In this document: positions 15,759-22,763 of the stretch, piece after piece
How the letters are laid out: every line of letters begins with the position of its first letter
Numbering within the stretch: the first letter of the stretch is position 1
From: Planomonospora parontospora
Lineage (GTDB): Bacteria; Actinomycetota; Actinomycetes; Streptosporangiales; Streptosporangiaceae
Length of the DNA stretch: 35,752 nt
Direction: 5' to 3'
Assembly: GCA_014647935.1 (NCBI GenBank)
Contig: BMQD01000040.1
Span: 1-35,752 of the forward strand
The notes under the pieces: model-generated
What the model was told of the DNA's origin: nothing
The model's input: only the letters and a program-made list of their open reading frames with translations
Database searches by the model: none
Position numbers and translations under genes: made by a program

Positions 15759-17354
15759 TCAGTCGGCGACCGGGGCGGGCTCCGCCTCCACCCCTGCGGG
15801 CTCGGGTTCCGCCACGGCGGCCTCCTCCTTCTCACCGGCGTAGGAGATGTGGCGCAGCCGGAGGATCGCGAAGACGGCGGCGGCGAGGGCGACGCCGATG
15901 CCCACCGCGGCGCCGAGGTTGAGGGAGCCGGTGAACGCCTCCCGGGCCACGGCGAGCACCGTGGAGCCGTCCTCCGCGGGCAGCCGGGAGGCCGCCGCGG
16001 TCGCCGCGCCGACGGTCTCGTACGCGCCGGGCGGCACCTCCGCCACCGGCCCGGCGGAGAGTCCCGCGGCGAACTCCCGGCTGTAGACGGCGGCGCCGAC
16101 GCTGCCGAAGAGCGCGATGCCGAAGGCGCCGCCGAGCTCCTGGAAGGTCCGCTGCAGCGCGGCCACCGAGCCCGCCTGCTCCTCCGGGGAGACCGAGACC
16201 ACCATGTCGGTCAGCAGCGGGATGACGGTCGAGACGCCGACGCCGATGGCGGCGATCCCGCCGATGGTGAGCAGCAGGTCGCGCTCCAGCGTCAGCTGGG
16301 ACATCGCGGTGAACCCGGCGGCGACGACGAGGAACGCGGCCGCGATCACGTAGGCCGGCCGCACCCGGCCGACCAGGCTCGCGGCGACCGGCGCGCAGAC
16401 GCCGGTGAGGACGGGGATGACGAGGAACCACAGCCCGGCTTCCAGCGGCCCCATGGACAGCACCTCCAGGAGGTACTGCGTGCTGAACAGCCCGAAGCCG
16501 ATCACGCAGAAGAAGGCGGTGAAGGTGAGCGCCAGGGCCGGGCCGAACCCCCGGTGGGCGAACAGCGCGGTGTCGATCATGGGGTGCGACAGCCGCGTCT
16601 GCCTGACCACGAAGACCGCGGCGAGGGCCAGGCCCGCCGTCACGCCCGCCGCGGACAGGGCGCCGAAGCCGTTCGCGGTGATCTCCTTGAAGCCCCACAC
16701 CAGGGCGAACACCGCGAGGAGGGAGAGCAGCGAGCTGAGCACGTCGAACCTCTCGGTCCGGACGCGGGGCAGCCGGAACTCCGGGACCAGCAGGGGGATC
16801 AGGACGAGCAGGACGGCGATCACCGGGATGTTGATCAGGAAGATCGAACCCCACCAGAAGCTGTTCAGCAGCAGCCCGCTGACGATCGGGGCGACGCTGA
16901 CGCCCGCCGCCACGCCGACCGACCAGATGGCGATGGCCGAACGGCGCTGCCTCTCGTCATGGAAGACGTTGCGCACCAGCGCCAGCGCCGACGGCATGAG
17001 GGTCGAGGCCGCTAGGCCCTGCACCGCGCGGGCCGCGATGAGCATCTCGGTGGTCGCGGCGAACGCGACCGCGGCGGAGGCCGCGCCGAAGACGGCCGAG
17101 CCGATCAGCAGCATGCGCCTGCGGCCGATGATGTCGCCGATGTTCCCCATCGTGATCAGGAACGCGGCGAGCACGAACCCGTAGATGTCGATCATCCACA
17201 GCTGCTGCGTGCTGCTGGGGTTGAGGTCTGCCGCCATGGACGGGACCGCGAAGTACAGCACGGTGATGTCCATCGAGACCACGAACGGCGGGAGTGTGAG
17301 CGCGGCCAGGGCGATCCATTCCTTGCGCCCCGCCTGCGGACTGGTTCCTGTCAT
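15759..17354 (-). CDS. MFS multidrug exporter, DHA2 (14-helix) family
   Basis: A 531-residue major facilitator protein. The N-terminal ALTLPPFVVSMDITVLYFAVPSMAADL, the loop GDIIGRRRMLLIG (motif A) and the RAVQGLAASTLMPSALALVRNVF region are typical of the EmrB/QacA drug:proton antiporter group with 14 helices. The C-terminal tail is acidic and Pro/Ala-rich (KEEAAVAEPEPAGVEAEPAP), probably cytoplasmic. It is divergent from a TetR repressor with a palindromic operator between them, the classical ligand-induced efflux arrangement. It could export the cluster product or another toxic compound; it lacks the AGGGG operator. The ATG at 17352-17354 has GAGG very close upstream. Confidence 0.93.
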   Translation of the reverse strand: MTGTSPQAGRKEWIALAALTLPPFVVSMDITVLYFAVPSMAADLNPSSTQQLWMIDIYGFVLAAFLITMGNIGDIIGRRRMLLIGSAVFGAASAAVAFAATTEMLIAARAVQGLAASTLMPSALALVRNVFHDERQRRSAIAIWSVGVAAGVSVAPIVSGLLLNSFWWGSIFLINIPVIAVLLVLIPLLVPEFRLPRVRTERFDVLSSLLSLLAVFALVWGFKEITANGFGALSAAGVTAGLALAAVFVVRQTRLSHPMIDTALFAHRGFGPALALTFTAFFCVIGFGLFSTQYLLEVLSMGPLEAGLWFLVIPVLTGVCAPVAASLVGRVRPAYVIAAAFLVVAAGFTAMSQLTLERDLLLTIGGIAAIGVGVSTVIPLLTDMVVSVSPEEQAGSVAALQRTFQELGGAFGIALFGSVGAAVYSREFAAGLSAGPVAEVPPGAYETVGAATAAASRLPAEDGSTVLAVAREAFTGSLNLGAAVGIGVALAAAVFAILRLRHISYAGEKEEAAVAEPEPAGVEAEPAPVAD

Positions 17355-17410
17355 GCCCTCACCATACGTTTGTAATAGACGCCTGTATATGACTTACGTA
17401 TATATGGTTT

Positions 17411-17438
17411 CTTGTCTAAGACGCTTGTCTTAGACAAG
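17411..17438. promoter_or_regulatory. Palindromic operator between the MFS and TetR genes
   Basis: CTTGTCTAAGAC (17411-17422) and GTCTTAGACAAG (17427-17438) are perfect inverted 12-base arms around GCTT. Each arm holds GTCTWAGAC, itself a near-perfect dyad, so the site can be read as two tandem boxes 16 bases apart, suited to two TetR dimers. It ends 14 bases before the TetR ATG and would block its transcription. The MFS start is 56 bases away on the other side. Confidence 0.75.
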
Positions 17439-17452
17439 GTAGGATCACCGCC

Positions 17453-18067
17453 ATGGGACACCGCGACGACCTGCTCACCGGCGCCAAGCGCTGCCTGGTC
17501 GAAAAGGGATACGCCCGCACGACGGCACGGGACATCGTGGCCGCGTCCGGCACGAACCTGGCCTCCATCGGCTACCACTACGGATCGAAGGAGGCCCTGC
17601 TCAACAAGGCGCTCATCGAGGCCGTGGTGGAGTCGGGCGACGAGCTCGGGCGGGCCGTCGCCGCCGAGGCGGACGCCGACCCCGGCGCCGACCCGGTCAG
17701 CCGCTTCCAGGCCGTCTGGACGCGGATCATCCAGGAGTTCTCCGACCACCACGAGCTCTGGGCGGCCAGCCTGGAGATCTTCGGCCAGGTCGACCGCGTC
17801 CCGGAGATCCGCCAGGCCTACGCCGACGCCATCCAGGAGGGCCGCGAGGGCATGGCGGCGATGTTCCGCCGCATGTCCCCGGAGACCGGCGCGGAGTCGT
17901 CGCCGGCGGTCGGCTCGTTCCTCCAGGCGCTGGCGACGGGTGTCATGGTGCAGTGGCTGGTCGACCCGGAGCGGGCCCCCACCGGACCCGAACTGGCCGA
18001 GGCCTTCCGGACCCTGCTGGCCTGGCAGCGGGGCGCCGCGGCCGGCGAGGGCCCCGCGCCGGAGTGA
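17453..18067 (+). CDS. TetR-family repressor of the efflux gene
   Basis: A 204-residue TetR regulator. The N-terminal helix-turn-helix is clear: LLTGAKRCLVEKGYARTTAR, DIVAASGTNLASIGYHYGSK and EALLNKALIEAV. The C-terminal ligand-binding half is variable and gives no ligand. It is transcribed divergently from the MFS exporter, and a perfect palindrome of GTCTWAGAC boxes lies immediately upstream, so it most likely represses both itself and the exporter until a ligand binds. The ATG at 17453 follows TAGGAT by 6-8 bases. Its 3' end converges on adenylation enzyme 1 over a 74-base gap containing only short GC-rich inverted repeats. Confidence 0.92.
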   Translation: MGHRDDLLTGAKRCLVEKGYARTTARDIVAASGTNLASIGYHYGSKEALLNKALIEAVVESGDELGRAVAAEADADPGADPVSRFQAVWTRIIQEFSDHHELWAASLEIFGQVDRVPEIRQAYADAIQEGREGMAAMFRRMSPETGAESSPAVGSFLQALATGVMVQWLVDPERAPTGPELAEAFRTLLAWQRGAAAGEGPAPE

Positions 18068-18141
18068 GACCGGGCCTTTGACGGACGGGGTCGGGCCTGC
18101 GGCGGGCGGGGCCGGGCCCGCGACCGCCCGGCCGTCACGGG

Positions 18142-19689
18142 TCACCCGCCCACCGCCGGCGTCCGGCCCGCCGCCTCGGCCGCCAGCCGCCCCCGGTCCA
18201 CCTTCCGGTTGGAGTTCAGCGGGAACTCCCCGACGTGGCGGTACTCCCTCGGCAGCATGCCCTTCGGCAGGCTCCGCCGGAGCCTGCGGGCGAGCTCGAC
18301 GGGCGGGGCGGGCACCCCGGTGTAGAAGACGACGAGCTCGGTGCCGTTGGGGCCGGGCCGGGTCACGGCGACGGCGTCCTCGACGCCGTCGCACGACCGG
18401 ATCTCGTGTTCGACCTCGGCGAGCTCGACCCGCCAGCCCTGGATCTGCACCTGGGAGTCCAGGCGCCCCAGATAGAGCAGTTCCCCGTCCGCCAGGCGCC
18501 GGACCCGGTCCCCCGTGCGGTACCACGCGCGCCCGTCGTGCTTGAGGAACCGGCCGTCGTCGTCCTCGGGGTCGAGGTAACCCGCCGTCATCTGCGGACC
18601 GGTGACGCACAGCTCGCCCTCGTCCTCGGCGAACCCGCCGCCCTCGGCGAGCAGGAGGTGGTCGTGCCCCTCGTGCAGCGCGCCGATCGGCACGAGGCCG
18701 TTGACGCCCAGGTCCGCGGAGGTCTCCGGCGACCAGCGGTGCCCGGTGACGGTGACGGTGAGCTCCGTCGGCCCGTAGAGGTTCTCCACCGCCGAGCCGG
18801 GTGCCGCCGCCTGCCAGTCCGCGGCGTCGGCGCACCGCAGCGCCTCACCCGCGAAAAAACTCCACCGGAGCGTCGGGAAGGCGCCCGGGGCCAGGCCGCC
18901 CGTCTTGCGGGCGACGGAGATGCCGGCCGGGGTGGAGAACCACACGGTCATCCCCCGCTCGGCGAAGAAAGCCGGCAGGTCCCGGTAGGCCTGCGCGGGG
19001 ACGGGGTGCACGCTCGCTCCGGCGCCCCAGGCGCAGAACATGTCGAACATCGCGCAGTCGAAGTTCAGGTCGAAGGTCTGCGAGAAGACGTCGTCCGGAC
19101 GGAAGTCGTACCGCTCGTCGAGGAGCCCGAAGTAGTGGTGCGTGCTGCCGTGGGTGATCGGCACGCCCTTGGGACGCCCGGTCGAGCCGGAGGTGAACAG
19201 GACGTAGGCGACGTCGTCGGCGCGGACCCGCGCCGGTGCGTCGAGGGCGTCGCCGCCGGAGACCGGGACCGTGCGGAGCCGCGTCCCCGCGTCGCCGCCG
19301 GGCGCGACGACGGGGAGGTCCAGGGAGGTCTCCGCCAGGGCCGCGAGCCCGCGCCCGTCGGCCAGCACCACCGACGCCCCGGCCGCCCGGAGCATGCGCT
19401 CGGTGCGGACCGCGGGGAAGTCCGGGTTCAGCGGCACCACGGTGGCACCGGTGTAGAGGGCCGCGAGGATGCCGACGTACGACTCGATCCCCTTGCCCGC
19501 CAGGACGCCGACGGCCCGCGGGGGTTCCACGGGGGCGGCCAGGAGCGCGCCCGCCCACCGCAGGGCCAGCCGGTGGGCCTCCTCGTAGGAGACGGTCTCC
19601 GCGCCGGCGCGGACCGCCACCCGCCCGGGCGAGCCGGACAGCCCCCGGAGAAAGCGCTCATGTAATCCGCATCCGATTGTCTCCGTCAT
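18142..19689 (-). CDS. Stand-alone adenylation enzyme 1 (amino acid activating; VinM-like role proposed)
   Basis: A 515-residue ANL-superfamily enzyme of NRPS A-domain type without a fused carrier protein. Core motifs: A3 FTSGSTGRPKG (165-175), A4 FDLNFDCAMFDMF (206-218), A5 NLYGPTELT, A7 YRTGDRV, A8 LGRLDSQVQIQGWRVELAEV and A10 NSNRKVDR with Lys496. It activates an amino acid as the aminoacyl-AMP and transfers it to an amine or a carrier thiol. In beta-amino-acid macrolactam pathways a second adenylation enzyme caps the ACP-bound beta-amino acid with an alpha-amino acid; I propose that role because it is divergent from the discrete ACP and close to the discrete acyltransferase. Which of the two adenylation enzymes has which role is inference. 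GGAGGAAG two bases before the ATG at 19689 fixes the start. Confidence 0.85.
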   Translation of the reverse strand: MTETIGCGLHERFLRGLSGSPGRVAVRAGAETVSYEEAHRLALRWAGALLAAPVEPPRAVGVLAGKGIESYVGILAALYTGATVVPLNPDFPAVRTERMLRAAGASVVLADGRGLAALAETSLDLPVVAPGGDAGTRLRTVPVSGGDALDAPARVRADDVAYVLFTSGSTGRPKGVPITHGSTHHYFGLLDERYDFRPDDVFSQTFDLNFDCAMFDMFCAWGAGASVHPVPAQAYRDLPAFFAERGMTVWFSTPAGISVARKTGGLAPGAFPTLRWSFFAGEALRCADAADWQAAAPGSAVENLYGPTELTVTVTGHRWSPETSADLGVNGLVPIGALHEGHDHLLLAEGGGFAEDEGELCVTGPQMTAGYLDPEDDDGRFLKHDGRAWYRTGDRVRRLADGELLYLGRLDSQVQIQGWRVELAEVEHEIRSCDGVEDAVAVTRPGPNGTELVVFYTGVPAPPVELARRLRRSLPKGMLPREYRHVGEFPLNSNRKVDRGRLAAEAAGRTPAVGG

Positions 19690-19704
19690 TCTTCCTCCGG
19701 GAGG

Positions 19705-19751
19705 ACAAGGGTTAACAAGGGTTGCCGTTCATGCGGAGCCGGTTCTACCTT
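19705..19751 (+). promoter_or_regulatory. Tandem 10-base repeats and promoter of the ACP gene
   Basis: ACAAGGGTTA (19705-19714) is directly followed by ACAAGGGTTG (19715-19724), a two-copy repeat with a 10-base period, as expected for a SARP-type direct-repeat site. TACCTT (19746-19751) lies 24 bases after the second AAGGG, close to the 22-23 base spacing at the carboxylase and P450 promoters. The boxes have AGGG rather than AGGGG, so this is a looser member of the series. The repeats are also just upstream of the adenylation gene on the other strand. Confidence 0.45.
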
Positions 19752-19799
19752 CACAGCGAAGAAGTCCGGCGCACAGCCCCTGGAAGATTCGGAGCCATC

Positions 19800-20048
19800 A
19801 TGTTGGAGAAGCAGTTCGAGGAAATTCTGCGCAGACATCTGCCGTTCATCTCCGCGGATGAGGAGATGACCTGGGAAAGCGACCTCCGCGATCTCGGCCT
19901 GGACTCCGTGGGGATGGTCGACCTGCTCTCCCAGCTGGAGGGCGAATACCAGGTCAGATTCGTGGACGAGGCGCTGGAAATGGAGACCTTCGCCACGCCG
20001 GGAACGCTCTGGGGCGCCCTCTCCCGGCTGATCGGCACACCGGCCTGA
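19800..20048 (+). CDS. Discrete acyl/peptidyl carrier protein (VinL-like)
   Basis: An 82-residue carrier protein. The phosphopantetheine attachment motif is DLGLDSVGMVDLL with Ser36; the four-helix pattern and the acidic surface (EKQFEEIL, ADEEMTWESDL) are normal. It is too short to be anything but a stand-alone carrier. In beta-amino-acid starter pathways the equivalent protein carries the beta-amino acid while it is capped and passed on by a discrete acyltransferase, and both partner genes are next to it. The ATG at 19800 has GGAG 5 bases upstream; an ATG at 19722 in the same frame would place the start inside the operator region and is unlikely. The hairpin at 20062-20097 ends the transcript. 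Confidence 0.9.
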   Translation: MLEKQFEEILRRHLPFISADEEMTWESDLRDLGLDSVGMVDLLSQLEGEYQVRFVDEALEMETFATPGTLWGALSRLIGTPA

Positions 20049-20061
20049 GCGAACGCGCGGA

Positions 20062-20097
20062 AACGCCGCCCGGAGTCCGCGGACCCCGGGCGGCGTT
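20062..20097. terminator. Bidirectional terminator between ACP and acyltransferase genes
   Basis: AACGCCGCCCGG (20062-20073) pairs perfectly with CCGGGCGGCGTT (20086-20097). The loop contains a second dyad, GTCCGCGGAC. It lies between two convergent genes (stops at 20048 and 20121). Confidence 0.65.
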
Positions 20098-20120
20098 CTC
20101 CGTCCGGTCCGGCCGCCCAT

Positions 20121-21068
20121 TCAGCCCGCCGCCCTCAGGCTCCGCGGTCTCAGGGCGACCCGCGGGGTGACCGGCACGACCTCGAAGCTGGAGGTGGTGC
20201 ACCGGACGCGCCCGAAGAGCGCGTCCGGACCGGACACGTAGAGTCTCCGCACGTTCAGCCGTCTGAGCCCCGCCACGGCGCGCGGCCACCGCACGGGTTC
20301 CACGAACCCGTCCAGCAGCATCTCCCGCACGCCCTCGCCCGTGTCGAGCAGCCGGCCGTCCTGGTCGGCGACGACCGGGATCCGCGGGTCGGCGAACCGG
20401 AGCCCGCCGAAGACCTCGCGCTCGACCTCGTCCCGCAGCGGGGCCAGGGCCCTGGTGTGCATGGGCGGGTGCATGGTGTACAGGGGCATGCCCCCGGCGG
20501 CGCGCAGCCGCCCGGTCAGCCAGTCGAGCCGCCCCCGCTCCAGGGTGAGCATGTGGAAGTCGTCGTCGACGTGGCAGGACAGGTCGTACCACTCCCCGCG
20601 CTCGTCCAGCTCCCGGAGGATCCCGTCGAGCCGCTCCTGCGGGGTGCGTGCGAAGGACTGGGTCACCAGGTCGCGGTGGTCTCGGGCGGTGTGCTCCTCC
20701 AGGGCGCGCGCGCACCGCAGGACCATCAGCACGCCCTCCTCGAAGGTCAGCGCGCCGGAGTAGACGGCGGCCACCTTCCCGCCGAAGCTGGGGCCGACGC
20801 AGACCTCGGGCCGGATGCCGAGCTCCTGCTCGGCCCACCGGGCCAGGGCCAGGCAGTTCACCATGAACGCGACCTGGGCGTGCTCGGTGTAGTCGCCCAC
20901 CGAGTCGCGGTAGCGGTCGAAGAGGGAGTAGCCCAGGACGTCGTCGGCGCCGGCCATCAGCCCGCGCGCGACGGGGTTTATCAACATGAACTTCGCCAGA
21001 CCGGCGAAGTCGGAGGGACCCATTCCGGGAAACATGATCGCAGGGTCCAGCTGGAGATCGGTCTTCAT
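20121..21068 (-). CDS. Discrete acyltransferase (VinK-like, starter transfer)
   Basis: A 315-residue acyltransferase of the malonyl-CoA:ACP transacylase fold. IMFPGMGPSD (11-20) replaces the usual FPGQG; the nucleophile motif is GPSFGG with Ser94 (GHSxG in ordinary ATs); the general-base His is probably His204 in MHPPMHTRAL. Departure from GHSxG and the lack of a malonyl-binding HAFH or YASH motif suggest a non-malonyl substrate. In the vicenistatin type of pathway such an enzyme moves a dipeptidyl group from the discrete ACP to the PKS loading ACP, and the ACP gene is adjacent here. The ATG at 21066-21068 has GGGGAG 8 bases upstream. An AGGGG-pair operator lies about 75 bases upstream. A trans-acting extender AT is the main alternative; the cis-AT in the complete PKS module argues against it. 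Confidence 0.82.
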   Translation of the reverse strand: MKTDLQLDPAIMFPGMGPSDFAGLAKFMLINPVARGLMAGADDVLGYSLFDRYRDSVGDYTEHAQVAFMVNCLALARWAEQELGIRPEVCVGPSFGGKVAAVYSGALTFEEGVLMVLRCARALEEHTARDHRDLVTQSFARTPQERLDGILRELDERGEWYDLSCHVDDDFHMLTLERGRLDWLTGRLRAAGGMPLYTMHPPMHTRALAPLRDEVEREVFGGLRFADPRIPVVADQDGRLLDTGEGVREMLLDGFVEPVRWPRAVAGLRRLNVRRLYVSGPDALFGRVRCTTSSFEVVPVTPRVALRPRSLRAAG

Positions 21069-21140
21069 TCGTCTGCTCCCCGCTACGCGAACAGGGTTTG
21101 GCCGTCTCCCCAAGTCTCCATTCGGCGCGGCACGCCCATA

Positions 21141-21162
21141 ACCCCTACCCGCCCCTATCCGG
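21141..21162 (-). promoter_or_regulatory. AGGGG-pair operator of the discrete acyltransferase gene
   Basis: On the plus strand CCCCTA occurs at 21142-21147 and again at 21152-21157, exactly one helical turn apart, within ACCCCTACCC/GCCCCTATCC followed by GG. Read towards the acyltransferase it is GGATAGGGGC then GGGTAGGGGT. It matches 1931-1952 before the carboxylase at 18 of 22 positions and is in the same orientation to its gene. A matching -10 is not obvious. Confidence 0.5.
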
Positions 21163-21182
21163 AATATCGTACGGCCGTCGGA

Positions 21183-21227
21183 TAAGGGGTCCCTAGGGGC
21201 TGACATGACTATATGCGCGCATATTCT
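21183..21227 (+). promoter_or_regulatory. Promoter and AGGGG-pair operator of the P450 gene
   Basis: GATAAGGGGT followed by CCCTAGGGGC (21181-21200) gives two GGGG boxes 10 bases apart in the same orientation to the gene as at the other sites. The second box touches a -35 CTGACA (21200-21205), and TATTCT (21222-21227) follows after 16 bases. A perfect 14-base palindrome, ATATGCGCGCATAT (21211-21224), fills the spacer and may be a second protein site. Start of transcription would be near 21234. Confidence 0.5.
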
Positions 21228-21263
21228 TCTTAGCAGATTCGACTTCTTCTTAGCAGATTCGAC
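21224..21263 (+). repeat. Perfect 20-base tandem repeat in the P450 leader
   Basis: TTCTTCTTAGCAGATTCGAC occurs at 21224-21243 and again, unchanged, at 21244-21263. The first copy overlaps the -10 by a few bases. The unit is AT-richer than its surroundings. It may be a recent slippage duplication or a tandem protein or RNA site. Confidence 0.9.
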
Positions 21264-21305
21264 GCGATTCCCGGTCGACACCCCGGATCGAAAGGCGATC
21301 TCCAG

Positions 21306-22541
21306 ATGACCGATTCCACCGGTCCTTCGGACAACGGTTCCGAGCCCAGCCCCTTTCCGATGGACAGGGGAACGTGCCCGTTCAGCCCGCCGCCCGAGTA
21401 CGCCGGGATGCGCGCCGCCGGCACCCCCGCCAAGGTGAGGCTGCGCTGGTCCGGCAAGGAGGTCTGGGCGGTCTCCCGGCACGAGGACGTGCGGCAGGTG
21501 CTCAGCGACTCGACGATGAGCTCGAACTGGAAGCTGCCCGCCTACCCCCTCCAGGTCCCGGTGCCGGACGAGATGCTCCAGCAGCTGGAGCTCCCCCTGG
21601 TCGCCATGGACCCGCCCGAGCACAGCGCGCGGCGGCGCGTCCTCATCCCGGAGCTGACGGCCCGGCGGGCGCAGGCGCTCCGCCCCCGCATCCAGGAGAT
21701 CGTGGACGAGCACATCGACGCCATGCTGGCGCAGGACGGTCCCGTGGACCTGATCCAGGCGCTGGCGTTCCCGGTGCCCGCGCTGATCTTCTGCGAGCTG
21801 CTGGGCGTGCCGGCCGCCGACAGCGACTTCTTCCGCCGGGTCGCCGAGACGCTCGTCAGGAGCGACGTCGAGCAGGAGGAGATGATCAGCGCCCAGATCG
21901 AGATGGAGGCCTACCTCGACAAGCTGGTCTCGGAGAAGGAGGCCTCCCCGGGTGACGACGTGATCAGCAGGATCATCGTCAAGAACCGCGAGACGCCCAC
22001 GATCGAGCGCCGCGACATCCTCAACCTCGCCAAGAACCTGCTGTTCGGCGGCTTCGACACCACCTCGAACATGATCGCTCTGGGGGTGCTGGTCCTGCTG
22101 GAGCACCCGGAGCAGCTCGCCGAGCTGCGCGGCGACCCGGGGCTGGCCCCCAACGCCGTGGAGGAGCTGCTCCGCTACCTCAGCATCGCGGACTCCAGCC
22201 CGGCCCGCGCCGTACTCCAGGACGTCGAGATCGGCGGGACGCTGATCCGTGCGGGCGAGGGCGTCATCGCGCTCACCTCCTCGGCCAACCGGGACGAGAA
22301 CGTCTTCCCCGACCCCGACAGGTTCGACATCCACCGGGACACCTTCGGCCACTCCGCCTTCGGCCACGGCATCCACCAGTGCCCCGGTGCGAACATCGTG
22401 CGGGTGGAGCTGGAGGTCGTGTTCACCACCCTCTTCGCCCGCATCCCGGAGCTGCGGCTGGCCGTGCCCCGGGAGGAGGTCTCCTTCAAGAGCCACACCC
22501 TCGTGCACGGCGTGAACGGCGAGCTCCCGGTCACCTGGTAG
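21306..22541 (+). CDS. Cytochrome P450 monooxygenase
   Basis: A 411-residue soluble bacterial P450. I-helix GGFDTT (248-253, the proton-relay Thr present), K-helix ELLR with Glu287 and Arg290, and heme-binding FGHGIHQCPGA with axial Cys359 are all intact. The following ANIVRVELE differs slightly from the common ANLARxEL. It would hydroxylate or epoxidise the polyketide or the starter, using separate ferredoxin and reductase partners that are not in the window. The ATG at 21306 is preceded by GAAAGG at about 14 bases and the upstream AGGGG promoter; the N-terminal 20 residues are hydrophilic, with no membrane anchor. It is divergent from the discrete acyltransferase and convergent with the aminotransferase. 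The exact target cannot be read. Confidence 0.95.
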   Translation: MTDSTGPSDNGSEPSPFPMDRGTCPFSPPPEYAGMRAAGTPAKVRLRWSGKEVWAVSRHEDVRQVLSDSTMSSNWKLPAYPLQVPVPDEMLQQLELPLVAMDPPEHSARRRVLIPELTARRAQALRPRIQEIVDEHIDAMLAQDGPVDLIQALAFPVPALIFCELLGVPAADSDFFRRVAETLVRSDVEQEEMISAQIEMEAYLDKLVSEKEASPGDDVISRIIVKNRETPTIERRDILNLAKNLLFGGFDTTSNMIALGVLVLLEHPEQLAELRGDPGLAPNAVEELLRYLSIADSSPARAVLQDVEIGGTLIRAGEGVIALTSSANRDENVFPDPDRFDIHRDTFGHSAFGHGIHQCPGANIVRVELEVVFTTLFARIPELRLAVPREEVSFKSHTLVHGVNGELPVTW

Positions 22542-22564
22542 CCCGGCCCTGCGGCAGGAGCGGT

Positions 22565-22629
22565 ACGGCTCCGCATGCGAGAAGGGACCCGCCGCACCAT
22601 GGCGGGTCCCTTCTCGCATGCGGAGCCGT
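22565..22629. terminator. 29-base-pair hairpin after the P450 gene
   Basis: Positions 22565-22593 and 22601-22629 are perfect inverted repeats with a 7-base loop (GCACCAT). It begins 24 bases after the P450 stop, between convergent genes. No T run follows. The stem is much longer than needed for termination. Confidence 0.7.
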
Positions 22630-22707
22630 TCTCACGTGCGGAGCCGTTCCCGTGCGCCGGGGCGTCCTCGTGCGGTGAGCCGTCCTCGTGCGGTGAGCCG
22701 TTCTCAC
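22618..22707. repeat. Five imperfect ~18-base tandem repeats
   Basis: Units begin at 22618, 22636, 22652, 22670 and 22688, with the core GTGCGGTGAGCCGTCCTC and variants (16-20 bases). The first unit is part of the right arm of the long hairpin, which suggests that hairpin and array grew together. No coding sequence is supported here. Confidence 0.7.
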
Positions 22708-22763
22708 GACCGGGCTGCGGGCACGGCGTGCGGGCACCGGGCGGGACCCGGTGCCCGGCGCGC

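Noticed and set aside
18068-18141. GC-rich inverted repeats between TetR and adenylation enzyme 1 as a terminator
   Set aside because: Stems are short and several alternative pairings exist; nothing specific can be claimed.
22618-22707. The 18-base repeats as a CRISPR array
   Set aside because: Repeats are imperfect and contiguous with no unique spacers, and no cas genes are present.
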